DNA from: Mycolicibacterium fluoranthenivorans
GTDB lineage: Bacteria > Actinomycetota > Actinomycetes > Mycobacteriales > Mycobacteriaceae
Direction: 5' to 3'
Assembly: GCF_011758805.1 (NCBI RefSeq)
Contig: NZ_JAANOW010000001.1
Coordinates: forward strand, 3,286,001 to 3,350,000
DNA: 64,000 nt
Shown: piece after piece, positions 8,797 to 17,088 of the stretch
Layout: each line of letters starts with the position of its first letter
Numbering within the stretch: position 1 is the first letter of the stretch
Notes under the pieces: generated by a model
Told to the model about the DNA's origin: nothing
Database searches by the model: none
The model's input: the letters and a program-made list of their open reading frames with translations, nothing else
Position numbers and translations under genes: made by a program

Positions 8797-9301
8797 GCCG
8801 CCTTGCTTGTCGGGCGATATCTTCGCCAATTCGACCTCGTTGATCTACGGCATCGGAAACGTGGGACGACAGGACGACGGACTGGGCTGGGCCTTTGTCG
8901 ACAGGCTCGAACAGTGCATTCCTGCACTACCCGCGCACCTGCGCCGCACCTATCAGCTCGGCTTCGAAGACGCGGATTTGATCAGTCGATATGCGCGGGT
9001 GCTGTTCATCGACGCCACCAAAGATCCAGCGGTCGAATCATTCACACTCAGCCGGCCCGAGCCCGAACTGGATCTCAGCTTTACCTCCCATGCGATTTCG
9101 GTGCGGGCGATCCTGGCTACCACACTGCAGTGTTTCGGGCAGATCCCTGACGCTTATCTGTTGGCGATCCGCGGCTATGAGTGGGAACTTCAGGAGGGAT
9201 TGACGGGCCCCGCCGAAAGCAACCTCGAGGAGTCACTGGACCTGATCCCGAGGCTGGCCAGCCGCTCCAATCGACGGCCGAACGACGCGAGTGCTGGCTG
9301 A
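8780..9301 (+). CDS. hoxW: HoxW-type hydrogenase maturation endopeptidase
   Basis: This 173-residue peptidase (HycI/HoxW, M52 family) should remove the C-terminal peptide of HoxH after nickel insertion. It has the family's N-terminal GIGNVGRQDDGLG motif with the conserved acidic residues and a later RGYEWEL segment. It starts inside hoxH and is the last gene of the operon. No hypA-F genes follow, so cofactor assembly must be supplied from elsewhere in the genome. A HoxI homologue is also absent. Confidence 0.88.
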   Translation: MNVNAEPPCLSGDIFANSTSLIYGIGNVGRQDDGLGWAFVDRLEQCIPALPAHLRRTYQLGFEDADLISRYARVLFIDATKDPAVESFTLSRPEPELDLSFTSHAISVRAILATTLQCFGQIPDAYLLAIRGYEWELQEGLTGPAESNLEESLDLIPRLASRSNRRPNDASAG

Positions 9302-9672
9302 GCAAACTGCGGCGATCGATCCCCAACCGTCTCGTACCGAGCTTGGGCGATCTCAGTCGACAGGGGACCCGTCGAGCCGGACAGGGCCCTGCCCATCGCC
9401 CGTGAACTCTCGCTCTTCGTTAGCCATGGATTCCCGTACTTTCGCCGATTCGCGCTGCATTCACCACAGTGACGAAATGAAAGGACACAAGCCCAGAACA
9501 TTGGGCGATGAGATAGCAAACATGAGGCGAATGGTCCGGACGCGGTGCGGGCGCAGCAGCCATGAAGTGCTCACCGCCGTGTAATGCGAGTTCGCCGCCC
9601 CATTCGACGGTCGGCTCGGTGGTCGCTTATTCTTCGCCCATGCCTATCACGCCTTTGCGGAAGCAATAACGC
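9302..9672. other. Intergenic region after the hox operon
   Basis: I see no convincing gene in these 371 bases. They include a distant inverted repeat (GGGCGAT near 9343 with ATCGCCC near 9394) enclosing a perfect CAGGGCCCTG palindrome. This may form a structured terminator for hoxW, although there is no T tract. The promoter of the following acyltransferase should lie at the right end. Confidence 0.4.
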
Positions 9673-11739
9673 GTGACGTTGCCGACCCTTTCGCCCCAGC
9701 AGGGCGGGCGATCCAAGCGCCTCGACATTCAGGGAATGCGCGCAGTAGCTGTGGCGCTGGTCGTCCTGTTCCATGCGGGGATCCCCGGTTTTGGCGGTGG
9801 TTACGTCGGCGTCGACGTGTTCTTTGTGATCTCAGGCTTCCTTATCAGCACCCACTTGCTGGAGAGTCTGCAGAATGGCGGCCGTATCGGTTACGCCGGG
9901 TTCTACGCGCGGCGGGCACGGCGCCTGCTGCCCGCGGCGTTCCTCGTGATCGTCGCCACGTTGATTGCGGCGACGATCGTGGTTTCGCCCGTGCAGTTCG
10001 GTTATGTCGTCAAAGACGCCGTCGCGGCCGCGCTCTACGTTCCCAACCTGTTGTTCGCGTACAACGCGACCGACTACCTCGCGGAAAAGACACCTTCGCT
10101 GTTTCTGCATTACTGGTCGCTCGGCGTGGAGGAGCAGTTCTACCTGGTGTGGCCCGTGCTGCTGGCGTTTGTGTTCGGGCGGTTCGCGTTGCGGTGGCGA
10201 TTCGGGTTCACGCTCGCCGGTTTGACCGGGGCTTCGTTCCTGCTGTGTGTGTGGCTGACCGGATTCAGCCAGGCGAATGCATTCTTCCTGTTGCCCGCCC
10301 GCATGTGGGAGTTCGGGCTCGGCGCCCTCGTGGCCCTTGGTCTGCTCCGGCGTGGCCGTGTTCTGCCGTCTTCGATCGCCCCGTTGGCGGGATGGGTCGG
10401 GTTGGGCGCCATTACCGCCGGTGGAGTCCTGTTCTCCACGGTCACCGAGTACCCGGGGTACGCGGTGGCCGTCCCCGTCATCGGGGCGGCGCTGCTGATC
10501 GCAGCCGGACCCGTCGCCCGCGGGCCCGCCGTCATCCTGAGTCTTCGCCCCGTCACCTGGCTCGGTGACATCTCCTACTCGCTGTACCTGGTGCACTGGC
10601 CTGTCCTGATGCTGCCCGTCGCCGCGACGGGATATATGGAAACCCTGCCGCTTTGGCTGCGGGTCATTGCCGCGACGGCATGCGTTCCGCTGGCCTGGCT
10701 GCTCTATCGGTATGTAGAACGACCGGGTCAGCGAGCGGCGTGGCTGACCGCCGCGCGTCCGCGCCGAACCTTCGCAGTGGCCGCGGCCGGGATGGCCGCC
10801 ATCGTCGTGGTCGCGGCGACGGCCGTGGTGACCCTCAACCGGCCACTGAGTACCGCCAAACCCGTGGCACATACGCCGTTGACCCTAAAACCCGCAGGCA
10901 CGCCGTACGTCCCGGACAACCTCAGCCCTGCCCTCGAGGCGGCCGAGAGCGACCAGCCCGTCGTCTACGCCAACGGCTGCCATCAGTCGCAATGGTCCAC
11001 CGACGCCACCGGCTGTCTGACCGGGACCAACCCGGGGGCACCTCTGGTGGCATTGTTCGGGGATTCCCATGCCACGCAGTGGTATCCGGCGCTGTCGGCG
11101 CTGGCCGAGCGTGGGGTGATACGGCTCGACAGCCATACCAAGAGTGCGTGCCCGGCCGTACCGATCCGCATTGCGCACTATGCGGCATGTGCTGCCTGGC
11201 GCAGCGCGGTGATCGACAAGCTCGTCGAGTCGAAACCCGACCTGATCCTGCTTGCCGGCTACCCGCGCAACTACCTGAGCCGATCGGATGCCCCGGCAAG
11301 GGATTGGGGGAGCGCACTGACCACCCTCCTCGATCAGTTACCCAGGGCGTCGCGCGTTGGCGTGTTCGCGGATACGCCGTCGATCGGCGTCACGCCGGCG
11401 ATCTGCCTCGGGCGTTTCGTCGACGACGCGCTGCGCTGCGCATTACCGCGCACCGTCGCGCTCGATCAAAACATCCGCGCGACCGAGCGTGAGCTGGCGG
11501 CCGGTCGATCGGTCACCTATCTGGACTACGCCGACTATCTGTGCAACGACAGCGTGTGCCCGGCGATCATCGGTGACACGCTGGTGTACCGGGACGGTTC
11601 TCATCTCACCGCGACCATGAGTGCCGGATTGGCGCCGTTGGTCGGCGCCGACGTCACCGCCCTGCTGCCCGCGGCGCGGGGTAACCTGACCGCCGCTCCG
11701 GCCGGTCGCCAGCTGCTCATCGGCCGGCCGGGCGGATGA
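9673..11739 (+). CDS. Membrane acyltransferase-3 with C-terminal SGNH domain (OafA-like)
   Basis: The protein has 688 residues. Residues ~15-400 form an acyltransferase-3 domain of about ten membrane segments that begins RLDIQGMRAVAVALVVLFH and includes the VDVFFVISGFLIS segment. After a last membrane segment (~365-385), residues ~450-680 form an SGNH hydrolase-like domain with Ser465 in LFGDSHATQW and Asp641/His644 in RDGSHLT. Such fusions O-acylate cell-surface glycans or glycolipids. The acceptor cannot be inferred here. The start is GTG after GCGGAAG. It stands alone, not in an operon. Confidence 0.9.
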   Translation: MTLPTLSPQQGGRSKRLDIQGMRAVAVALVVLFHAGIPGFGGGYVGVDVFFVISGFLISTHLLESLQNGGRIGYAGFYARRARRLLPAAFLVIVATLIAATIVVSPVQFGYVVKDAVAAALYVPNLLFAYNATDYLAEKTPSLFLHYWSLGVEEQFYLVWPVLLAFVFGRFALRWRFGFTLAGLTGASFLLCVWLTGFSQANAFFLLPARMWEFGLGALVALGLLRRGRVLPSSIAPLAGWVGLGAITAGGVLFSTVTEYPGYAVAVPVIGAALLIAAGPVARGPAVILSLRPVTWLGDISYSLYLVHWPVLMLPVAATGYMETLPLWLRVIAATACVPLAWLLYRYVERPGQRAAWLTAARPRRTFAVAAAGMAAIVVVAATAVVTLNRPLSTAKPVAHTPLTLKPAGTPYVPDNLSPALEAAESDQPVVYANGCHQSQWSTDATGCLTGTNPGAPLVALFGDSHATQWYPALSALAERGVIRLDSHTKSACPAVPIRIAHYAACAAWRSAVIDKLVESKPDLILLAGYPRNYLSRSDAPARDWGSALTTLLDQLPRASRVGVFADTPSIGVTPAICLGRFVDDALRCALPRTVALDQNIRATERELAAGRSVTYLDYADYLCNDSVCPAIIGDTLVYRDGSHLTATMSAGLAPLVGADVTALLPAARGNLTAAPAGRQLLIGRPGG

Positions 11740-11759
11740 GCTTTTTGCCGCTGAGGGCA

Positions 11760-11930
11760 TTACTGGTGAAAGAAATCTTGCGTCGGCTCGGAGTCAGTGG
11801 CTGGGGCGGAGATGTGCGTGACCAGCGTGCGCAGGTGGGGTGGGCTGACCATGAAGTGCAGGTGCGAAGCCCGCATGGGTGAGCGGCCGGCGGCCGTCAG
11901 CAGCCGGCCCAGATCCGACGACCAACCACT
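11760..11930 (-). pseudogene. Relic of an intradiol ring-cleavage dioxygenase (C-terminal fragment)
   Basis: The minus strand, ending at a TAA at 11760-11762, reads [20 protein letters not shown] and continues [13 protein letters not shown]. This is the conserved C-terminal region of catechol or hydroxyquinol 1,2-dioxygenases, with the His-x-His iron ligands. The normal continuation (dioxygenases usually read LDSDAVFGVK here) is lost and nothing N-terminal is recognisable. It lies just downstream of the alpha/beta hydrolase on the same strand, so it probably belonged to the same catabolic cluster. Confidence 0.65.
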
Positions 11931-12022
11931 TCGGTCTCCACGACTGTCGAGCTAGGCAGCCTGGTGGCGGCCATGACGGTCACCCCGTGGGCCGACGCCG
12001 TTCCTCGGTGTCGCGTGCTGTG

Positions 12023-13381
12023 CTAGTTCGCGGTGACCGCGAGTTGCTCCAGCAGCCAATGCTGGGAGTAGTCCAGCCATTGGCGGTAGTGGCCCATCGC
12101 GCAGTGATCGTCGTCGGGATACAGCAGCAGGGTGGCGTTCGCGGCGGCGCGGGCGAGATCGCTGCTGTCCTGGGTGCTCATCAGGGTGTCGTGATCTCCG
12201 TTGATCACCAGCAGCGGAATAGTGATGTCGAGGTAGAGATCTCGGATGGACAGCGCTCTGAGCTTGCCGACCAGGTCGATGGGGTGGGCCGCACCAACGG
12301 TCTTGGCCAGGGCGTGCAGGATGATCTGCGGCGTGCCCAGCGCGCCGCCGTGAAAGGACCGGTGTGTGGGGGCCCCGCACGCGATCGCACAGGCGAGCCG
12401 GTCATTGGTGGCAGCCAGGCGTGCGGTCCAGTACCCGCCGAAGCTGACCCCCACCATGGCGATGCGGTCGCCGTCGAGGCGCGCGTCGATGGCGAGATGA
12501 TCGATCACCCGGTGGTAGGCCGCCTCCGATGCCGGGCGCATCGGGTCGGTGTAAGCGTAGCTGCCGGGCATCTCCATCAGGAACATCGCCATGCCCGAAT
12601 CACGGTAGCGAAGTTGAGGGATCGCCAACTCCTGGACGGTGCCTTCCAGACCATTGGTGGTCAACACCACCGGGTGCGGTCCGACTCCGGGCGGCACGAC
12701 GAGGTAGCCGCGGACGGTGTCCCCGCCGCCGACGGGGATATCGACGTGTTCGACGCCGAGGCCAAGCGTGGGCACCATCGCCCCGATCAACGCGTCGAAG
12801 AGGTGCCGTGAACGCCAGTACGCCCGCATCCGATGAGGGTCGTGTCCGGGAAAGGCGCTGACCTGGTAGTACGTGATCGCCTTCACCCATGCATCGATCG
12901 CCTTAAAGGCCAGCGTGATTCGTTCACGATCACCGGTGGGGGAGTGGTCGTCGACGACCGCGGCGAGCGCGCGTGGGTCCGGTTGTGGCCCGTGATCGGC
13001 GAACAGCACCGCGGCGGGGGCTATCCACGCGGTCAGCCCGTCGAGGTTCTCGGCAGTGGTCGCGGCGCTCGGGTCGGTGAGGTCGGGCACGGCGGGGGAG
13101 TCGGTGCCGGCCAGTCTACGTAACAGGTCGGTGGCTCGCCGGGCGTGGGCATCGGCGATGCGGTTCCAGTAACTGCACCAGCGGTCGTCGCGGAAGGACC
13201 GCGCCCCGCGGATCTGCGCGGCGAACAGGGTGTGGTCGAGCCCACCCATGTTGGCGTAGCGCAGCACGAACAGGGCGGGCAGAAACGGCGCCGCCCCGGT
13301 CCAGCGGGCAGCCAGATCCGTGGTGCGGGTGACCGCACACATCGTGACGGCGAGCTTCTGCAGCAGGGTGGCCTCTGCCAT
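12023..13381 (-). CDS. Alpha/beta hydrolase, FrsA-like esterase
   Basis: This 452-residue protein has an N-terminal helical part (to ~150) and a C-terminal alpha/beta hydrolase fold with nucleophile elbow GVSFGG, an acid in INGDHDT and a histidine in DDDHCAMGH. This layout fits FrsA/DUF1100-type esterases. The ATG at 13381 has GGAAGGGA at good spacing, so a longer frame upstream is not used. It is divergent from the FAH gene and shares a promoter region with two palindromic operators. A dioxygenase relic lies downstream. The substrate is unknown; an ester or diketone from aromatic degradation is an inference. Confidence 0.78.
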   Translation of the reverse strand: MAEATLLQKLAVTMCAVTRTTDLAARWTGAAPFLPALFVLRYANMGGLDHTLFAAQIRGARSFRDDRWCSYWNRIADAHARRATDLLRRLAGTDSPAVPDLTDPSAATTAENLDGLTAWIAPAAVLFADHGPQPDPRALAAVVDDHSPTGDRERITLAFKAIDAWVKAITYYQVSAFPGHDPHRMRAYWRSRHLFDALIGAMVPTLGLGVEHVDIPVGGGDTVRGYLVVPPGVGPHPVVLTTNGLEGTVQELAIPQLRYRDSGMAMFLMEMPGSYAYTDPMRPASEAAYHRVIDHLAIDARLDGDRIAMVGVSFGGYWTARLAATNDRLACAIACGAPTHRSFHGGALGTPQIILHALAKTVGAAHPIDLVGKLRALSIRDLYLDITIPLLVINGDHDTLMSTQDSSDLARAAANATLLLYPDDDHCAMGHYRQWLDYSQHWLLEQLAVTAN

Positions 13382-13527
13382 GCGATGTCCCTTCCGCGGT
13401 GGGTCAGAGTGCGTTGGTGGTGCGGTGACCGGCGGTGTGTCCTGCGCGGACGACCCAGTTGACCGCGGTGCCCTCGACGCAGAACACGTTGTCGGCAACT
13501 TCCTGCACCCGTGACCCCTCACCAACG

Positions 13528-13543
13528 CGGAACGATTGTTCCG
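13528..13543. promoter_or_regulatory. Palindromic operator 1 for the adjacent TetR
   Basis: This 16-base inverted repeat has the core GGAACGATTGTTCC and lies 66 bases before the FAH start. It matches operator 2 at 13 of 14 core positions. The centre-to-centre distance is 41 bases, about four helical turns. The downstream TetR is the obvious candidate ligand. Confidence 0.6.
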
Positions 13544-13569
13544 ACAGTAGCATCGGTTTGCGGTACGGT

Positions 13570-13583
13570 GGAACGAGTGTTCC
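13570..13583. promoter_or_regulatory. Palindromic operator 2 for the adjacent TetR
   Basis: The sequence is GGAACGAGTGTTCC, immediately followed by a further GTTCC half-site. It abuts a possible -10 (TACGGT at 13563-13568) and lies 26 bases before the FAH start, so a bound repressor would block transcription. Confidence 0.6.
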
Positions 13584-13608
13584 GTTCCGGCGTGAGGATC
13601 GATTCTCG

Positions 13609-14520
13609 GTGAAGCTCAGACGTGTACGCACCGCCGATGGCGTGGAGCTGCAAAGCCAGGACGCCAACGGTTCCTGGCAGGCGACCGCTGACGACACCCC
13701 GTTGGGGGGTCGGGTCTTCGACAGGGACTGGGAACTCGCCCGAGCCGACGAGCACCTGCAGCACAGTGCGATGTTGTTGCCTTTTCAGCCGCTATCGTTC
13801 CGCGACTTCATGCTCTACGAGCAGCACGTGCTCAACGCCAGCCGTGGTCTGGTCCGGCGATTCCATCCCGGGCAGTATCGACTCGTCAAAACCGTCGAAA
13901 CCCTTACACGGCGCACGTTCCCGCTTCTCAAACCCAAGCCACTGTTCTACGCCCAGCCCATGTACTACATGTCCAACGCGATGACGTTCGTCCCGTCAGG
14001 TACTCCGATCGCCGCACCGTCGTACAGCCAGGCTCTGGATTACGAGTTGGAGATCGGATTCGTGCTCGCGCGCGGGCTGTTCAACGCAACCCCCGCCGAG
14101 GCGCTCGACGCGATCGGGGCGTTCGTCGTACTCAACGATTGGAGCGCCCGCGACGTACAGCGCGCCGAAATGGACAGCGGATTCGGCCCGCAGAAGGCCA
14201 AGCACTTCGCCAGTTCACTGTCGGAGGTCGCCGTCACCGCCGACGAGATCCTTCCTCGCATCGACGCGCTTCGCGGCACGGTGTCGATCAACGGTTCGGT
14301 CGTGTCGACGGTGACCAGCGCCGGCATGCAACACGGTCTGGGCGAGGTTCTCGCTCACGCCTCCCGAAGCGAACACTTGCGCGCCGGTGAACTCTTCGGC
14401 ACCGGAACACTTTCCGGCGGCAGCGGCATGGAGACCGGGCGCTGGCTGAACCTGGGCGACTCCGTGGAGCTGGCCATCGACGGCATCGGGCGCATCGAAC
14501 ACACCGTCATCGAGTCATGA
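13609..14520 (+). CDS. Fumarylacetoacetate-hydrolase (FAH) family protein
   Basis: This 303-residue protein has the FAH fold in its C-terminal two thirds: DYELEIGFVLARG (metal-ligand region), VVLNDWSARDVQ, KHFASSLSEV and LFGTGTLSGGSGMETGRWL. Family members hydrolyse or decarboxylate acylpyruvates or hydrate 2-keto-pentenoates in aromatic catabolism, and typically use Mg. The GTG start with GAGGATC upstream is used because the longer frame crosses both operators. The stop overlaps the TetR start (ATGA), so they form one operon. The exact substrate cannot be named. Confidence 0.85.
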   Translation: MKLRRVRTADGVELQSQDANGSWQATADDTPLGGRVFDRDWELARADEHLQHSAMLLPFQPLSFRDFMLYEQHVLNASRGLVRRFHPGQYRLVKTVETLTRRTFPLLKPKPLFYAQPMYYMSNAMTFVPSGTPIAAPSYSQALDYELEIGFVLARGLFNATPAEALDAIGAFVVLNDWSARDVQRAEMDSGFGPQKAKHFASSLSEVAVTADEILPRIDALRGTVSINGSVVSTVTSAGMQHGLGEVLAHASRSEHLRAGELFGTGTLSGGSGMETGRWLNLGDSVELAIDGIGRIEHTVIES

Positions 14521-15203
14521 CCAGCCCCGCATCAGCCGACCAGCGGCCACGTACTGCGCGCGAAGTCAACCGGGAGAATTTGCGGGACCGGCTGCTTGAC
14601 AGCGCCGAAGAACTCTTTGCCGCCCGCGGCTACTTCGGCGTCAGCGTCCGCGATATCACCGACCATGCCAGCACCCGCTTGGCTGCGGTCAGTGACCAAT
14701 TCGGCGGCAAGGAAGGCCTGTTCCGCGCGGTCTTGCTGCGCCGCATCCAACCGCTCAATGACGATCGCCGCACCCGTCTGGCAGCGTTACCGGTCCGCGG
14801 GAGCGGAGTGCGGCGCCTGCGTGCACTGATCGACGCGTTCACCGAACCGATGCGCCAACGAGCTGGAGATCCGGGGTGGGACAACTACTTCCGGTTCATC
14901 GCTCAACTTGCCAACTCCGGACACCCCATCCAGCGCTTGGTCGCCGAGGATTTCAACGCCATCGCCGCCGACTTCATCGCCGCCTTGCGGGCTCTGTTTC
15001 CGGCCGCCGACGATGCCGCCATCCACGACGCCTACCTGCACCTGGTCGCGGCCACCATGCACACATACTCCAACAACCTGCGCCTAGACAGCCTCACCGC
15101 CGGCCGTTTGCACACTGACGATATCGACGAACGCCACCACGCGCTGCTGCGCTTCGCCGAAGGCGGCGTCATCGCCCTGGCCACAGCACGTAAGGGTTCT
15201 TGA
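14517..15203 (+). CDS. TetR family transcriptional regulator
   Basis: The protein has 228 residues. An N-terminal helix-turn-helix covers ~20-66 (LLDSAEELFAARGYFGVSVRDI, then AAVSDQFGGKEGLFRAVL), followed by a ligand-binding helical domain. It is translationally coupled to the FAH gene. The repeated GGAACGAKTGTTCC palindromes upstream of that gene are its likely binding sites, giving autoregulation and control of the divergent hydrolase. The ligand is unknown, probably an aromatic or keto-acid intermediate. Confidence 0.9.
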   Translation: MTSPASADQRPRTAREVNRENLRDRLLDSAEELFAARGYFGVSVRDITDHASTRLAAVSDQFGGKEGLFRAVLLRRIQPLNDDRRTRLAALPVRGSGVRRLRALIDAFTEPMRQRAGDPGWDNYFRFIAQLANSGHPIQRLVAEDFNAIAADFIAALRALFPAADDAAIHDAYLHLVAATMHTYSNNLRLDSLTAGRLHTDDIDERHHALLRFAEGGVIALATARKGS

Positions 15204-15311
15204 CCGAACTGCCGCGCCGGCGGAAGGGTTACATTTCCACTTGGTCGTCAAAACCTATGACGGAGAGGGTAATCGGCGAGTGTGGAGCATCGTTGCCGCA
15301 CCAAGCATATA

Positions 15312-15325
15312 ACGTCACATGACGT
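15312..15325. repeat. Small inverted repeat in a convergent intergenic region
   Basis: ACGTCACATGACGT has 6-base arms. It lies between the 3' ends of the TetR and the following esterase gene. No gene starts nearby, so a regulatory role is unclear. The rest of 15204-15433 shows nothing recognisable. Confidence 0.3.
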
Positions 15326-15433
15326 ATGGCCCTGTGTAGCGCGGCGGTCGTCACGAGAAATCCGACGCTTTCAGATGGTTCCGGACGTCCGAATCGAGGT
15401 CCGTCCAGCACTGTCACACGGCGCTCGTAGCCT

Positions 15434-16330
15434 TCATCGATCGTGGAGGGCTGCACCGACGAAGGATGAGATCTGCCGCCGAGCCTCCTTGGATTCAGGC
15501 GCAGGCATCAGGATGAAACCGTGGAACCCGCCGGCTATCTCGACGAGTGTGGCGTCTACCCCGGCGGCGCACATGCGTGTCGAGACGTAACGGGAGTCGT
15601 CGAGCAAACAGTCGTGGGTGCCGACGACGATCAATGTGCGGGGAAAGTCGACAAAGGAGCCGTAGAGCGGCGACACCAGCGGATCTCGCAAATCTTGGCC
15701 ACCGGCATAGGCCATAGCGCTACGCGAAAGACCTTTGCGGGACAGCATATCCAGGTGTTCATTCCGCACGAAGCTGTCGGAGCTATTGGTCAGGTCAGCC
15801 CACGGAAACATTGCCACTAGACCTTTCGGCGCGTCACCGCCTCGGTCGATCACTCGTCGTACCAGCGACATCGCCAGTCCGCCTCCGGCGGACTCCCCGA
15901 TAATGACGGTAGGCCGGTCACGCGCCACCTCCGAGTAGACCGCCCACACGTCATCCAGTCCCGCGGGAAACGGATGCTCCGGCGCAAGTCGGTAATCGAC
16001 ACTCACCAGTTCCGCGCCGAGGCACCGGGCCATCCGGCTGTGGGCACGGGCCGCCAGCGAACTACCGGCGACAAACGCCCCGCCGTGCACGTGGAAGATC
16101 AACCCCGATTCCGCCCGGGCGGGGCGGAACCACCGAACCGGCACCCCAGCCACCGTGGCGGTGGTCTCCTGAACTCCGCGCGCCCGCCGCTGGAACGACT
16201 CCATCGATTGGGTGATCTTGCGTGTTCTGCCCACATCGAGCGCGCTGCCTGGTTTCGCTGTCGCCAACAGCATGAGCTTCTGTAGAACGATTAACCGGCG
16301 GCTCGCGCGGTCTGACTTCGGTACAGGCAC
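15434..16330 (-). CDS. HSL-family alpha/beta hydrolase (esterase/lipase)
   Basis: The protein has 298 residues and belongs to the hormone-sensitive-lipase family. It shows the oxyanion-hole motif HVHGGAF, nucleophile Ser147 in GESAGGG, an acid in GTHDCLLDDSR and a histidine in GGFHGF. The region with DYRLAPEHPFPA is typical. There is no signal peptide, so it is probably cytosolic. The start is GTG. It follows the SfLAP-like gene on the same strand after about 30 bases and may be co-transcribed, which would place it under the same TetR control. It resembles mycobacterial Lip proteins, but the substrate is unknown. Confidence 0.85.
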   Translation of the reverse strand: MPVPKSDRASRRLIVLQKLMLLATAKPGSALDVGRTRKITQSMESFQRRARGVQETTATVAGVPVRWFRPARAESGLIFHVHGGAFVAGSSLAARAHSRMARCLGAELVSVDYRLAPEHPFPAGLDDVWAVYSEVARDRPTVIIGESAGGGLAMSLVRRVIDRGGDAPKGLVAMFPWADLTNSSDSFVRNEHLDMLSRKGLSRSAMAYAGGQDLRDPLVSPLYGSFVDFPRTLIVVGTHDCLLDDSRYVSTRMCAAGVDATLVEIAGGFHGFILMPAPESKEARRQISSFVGAALHDR

Positions 16331-16360
16331 AGGCTTTCTCCTTCACGTGGAGCAGCGTCA

Positions 16361-17002
16361 TCACGCTACTTGCAGCAACAACGTCAGACCTACGGCAACG
16401 AGAATCACCGCGAGGATCGCGGCATCGTGCCGCTCCAGTACGACCTTGAGCCGTCGCAGGGGTTCGTTCATGCGCTCGCGCCAGAGGGCATAGCTCAGCA
16501 CCGGCAGTATCACTGTCATACTCGCGGCCAAGGCGAAACCGGTGACATCTGCCCACTGGCTCAGGCTCGTCTGCGCGCCGGCCGCGACACTGACACCTGC
16601 TGCGGCGCAGGCGGCTAGCACTTTGGGATTCAGCGACACGAGAACCGGTGCGGCTGCCAGCGCCCGCCCCGGAGTGACAGAGCCCAGCGCCCGTAGCCAT
16701 GCCGGCGCACGTTCTCGCCGCCCCTGACGCATCCAGGTGACGACGCCGACAAGGATCAACAGCGCCGCCAATATCAACGTCGCGGGTCGCATCCATTGCG
16801 GCGGGGGACCGCCGGCACCACTCATCTTCCCGGAGATTCCGACGAACACCCCGGTGGCAAGCATCAATGACAGCGTCCACCCCGTCGCGAACGCCCAGCC
16901 CGCAGCCAGCGGACGGGGCGTGTGCAGCATCAGGATCGCGGGAACCACCGAGGCCGGCGACACGGCGACGACCAGTGCCAAGGACGCCAGTTCCACCCAC
17001 AT
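16361..17002 (-). CDS. SfLAP/GAP-family membrane protein (sulfolipid-addressing type)
   Basis: This 213-residue protein has about six membrane segments and the start of the LysE-related SfLAP family (MWVELASLALVVAVSPASVVPAILML, then TPRPLAAGWAFATGW). The family includes M. tuberculosis Sap and Gap proteins, which help move sulfolipid-1 or glycopeptidolipids to the cell surface. It is divergent from a TetR, with a perfect TAATGA-N4-TCATTA operator between them, and the same operator precedes a sulfatase gene. That makes a sulfated or lipid cargo attractive, but this is an inference. A generic LysE exporter is the alternative. Confidence 0.75.
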   Translation of the reverse strand: MWVELASLALVVAVSPASVVPAILMLHTPRPLAAGWAFATGWTLSLMLATGVFVGISGKMSGAGGPPPQWMRPATLILAALLILVGVVTWMRQGRRERAPAWLRALGSVTPGRALAAAPVLVSLNPKVLAACAAAGVSVAAGAQTSLSQWADVTGFALAASMTVILPVLSYALWRERMNEPLRRLKVVLERHDAAILAVILVAVGLTLLLQVA

Positions 17003-17038
17003 ATCGCACCCAAGTTCTCTCGTTGCCCGCCACCTTAA

Positions 17039-17054
17039 TAATGAGACTTCATTA
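17039..17054. promoter_or_regulatory. TetR operator between SfLAP-like and tetR genes
   Basis: TAATGAGACTTCATTA is a perfect 6-base inverted repeat with a 4-base spacer. It sits about 35 bases from both divergent start codons. A copy with one changed base lies at 20049-20064 before the sulfatase gene. Confidence 0.7.
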
Positions 17055-17088
17055 TATGCTGACGGTGGGAACTGCGTACGATCAAGCG

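Noticed and set aside
9343..9400. Inverted repeat after hoxW as a definite terminator
   Set aside because: The arms are far apart and there is no T tract; kept only as a remark in the intergenic entry.
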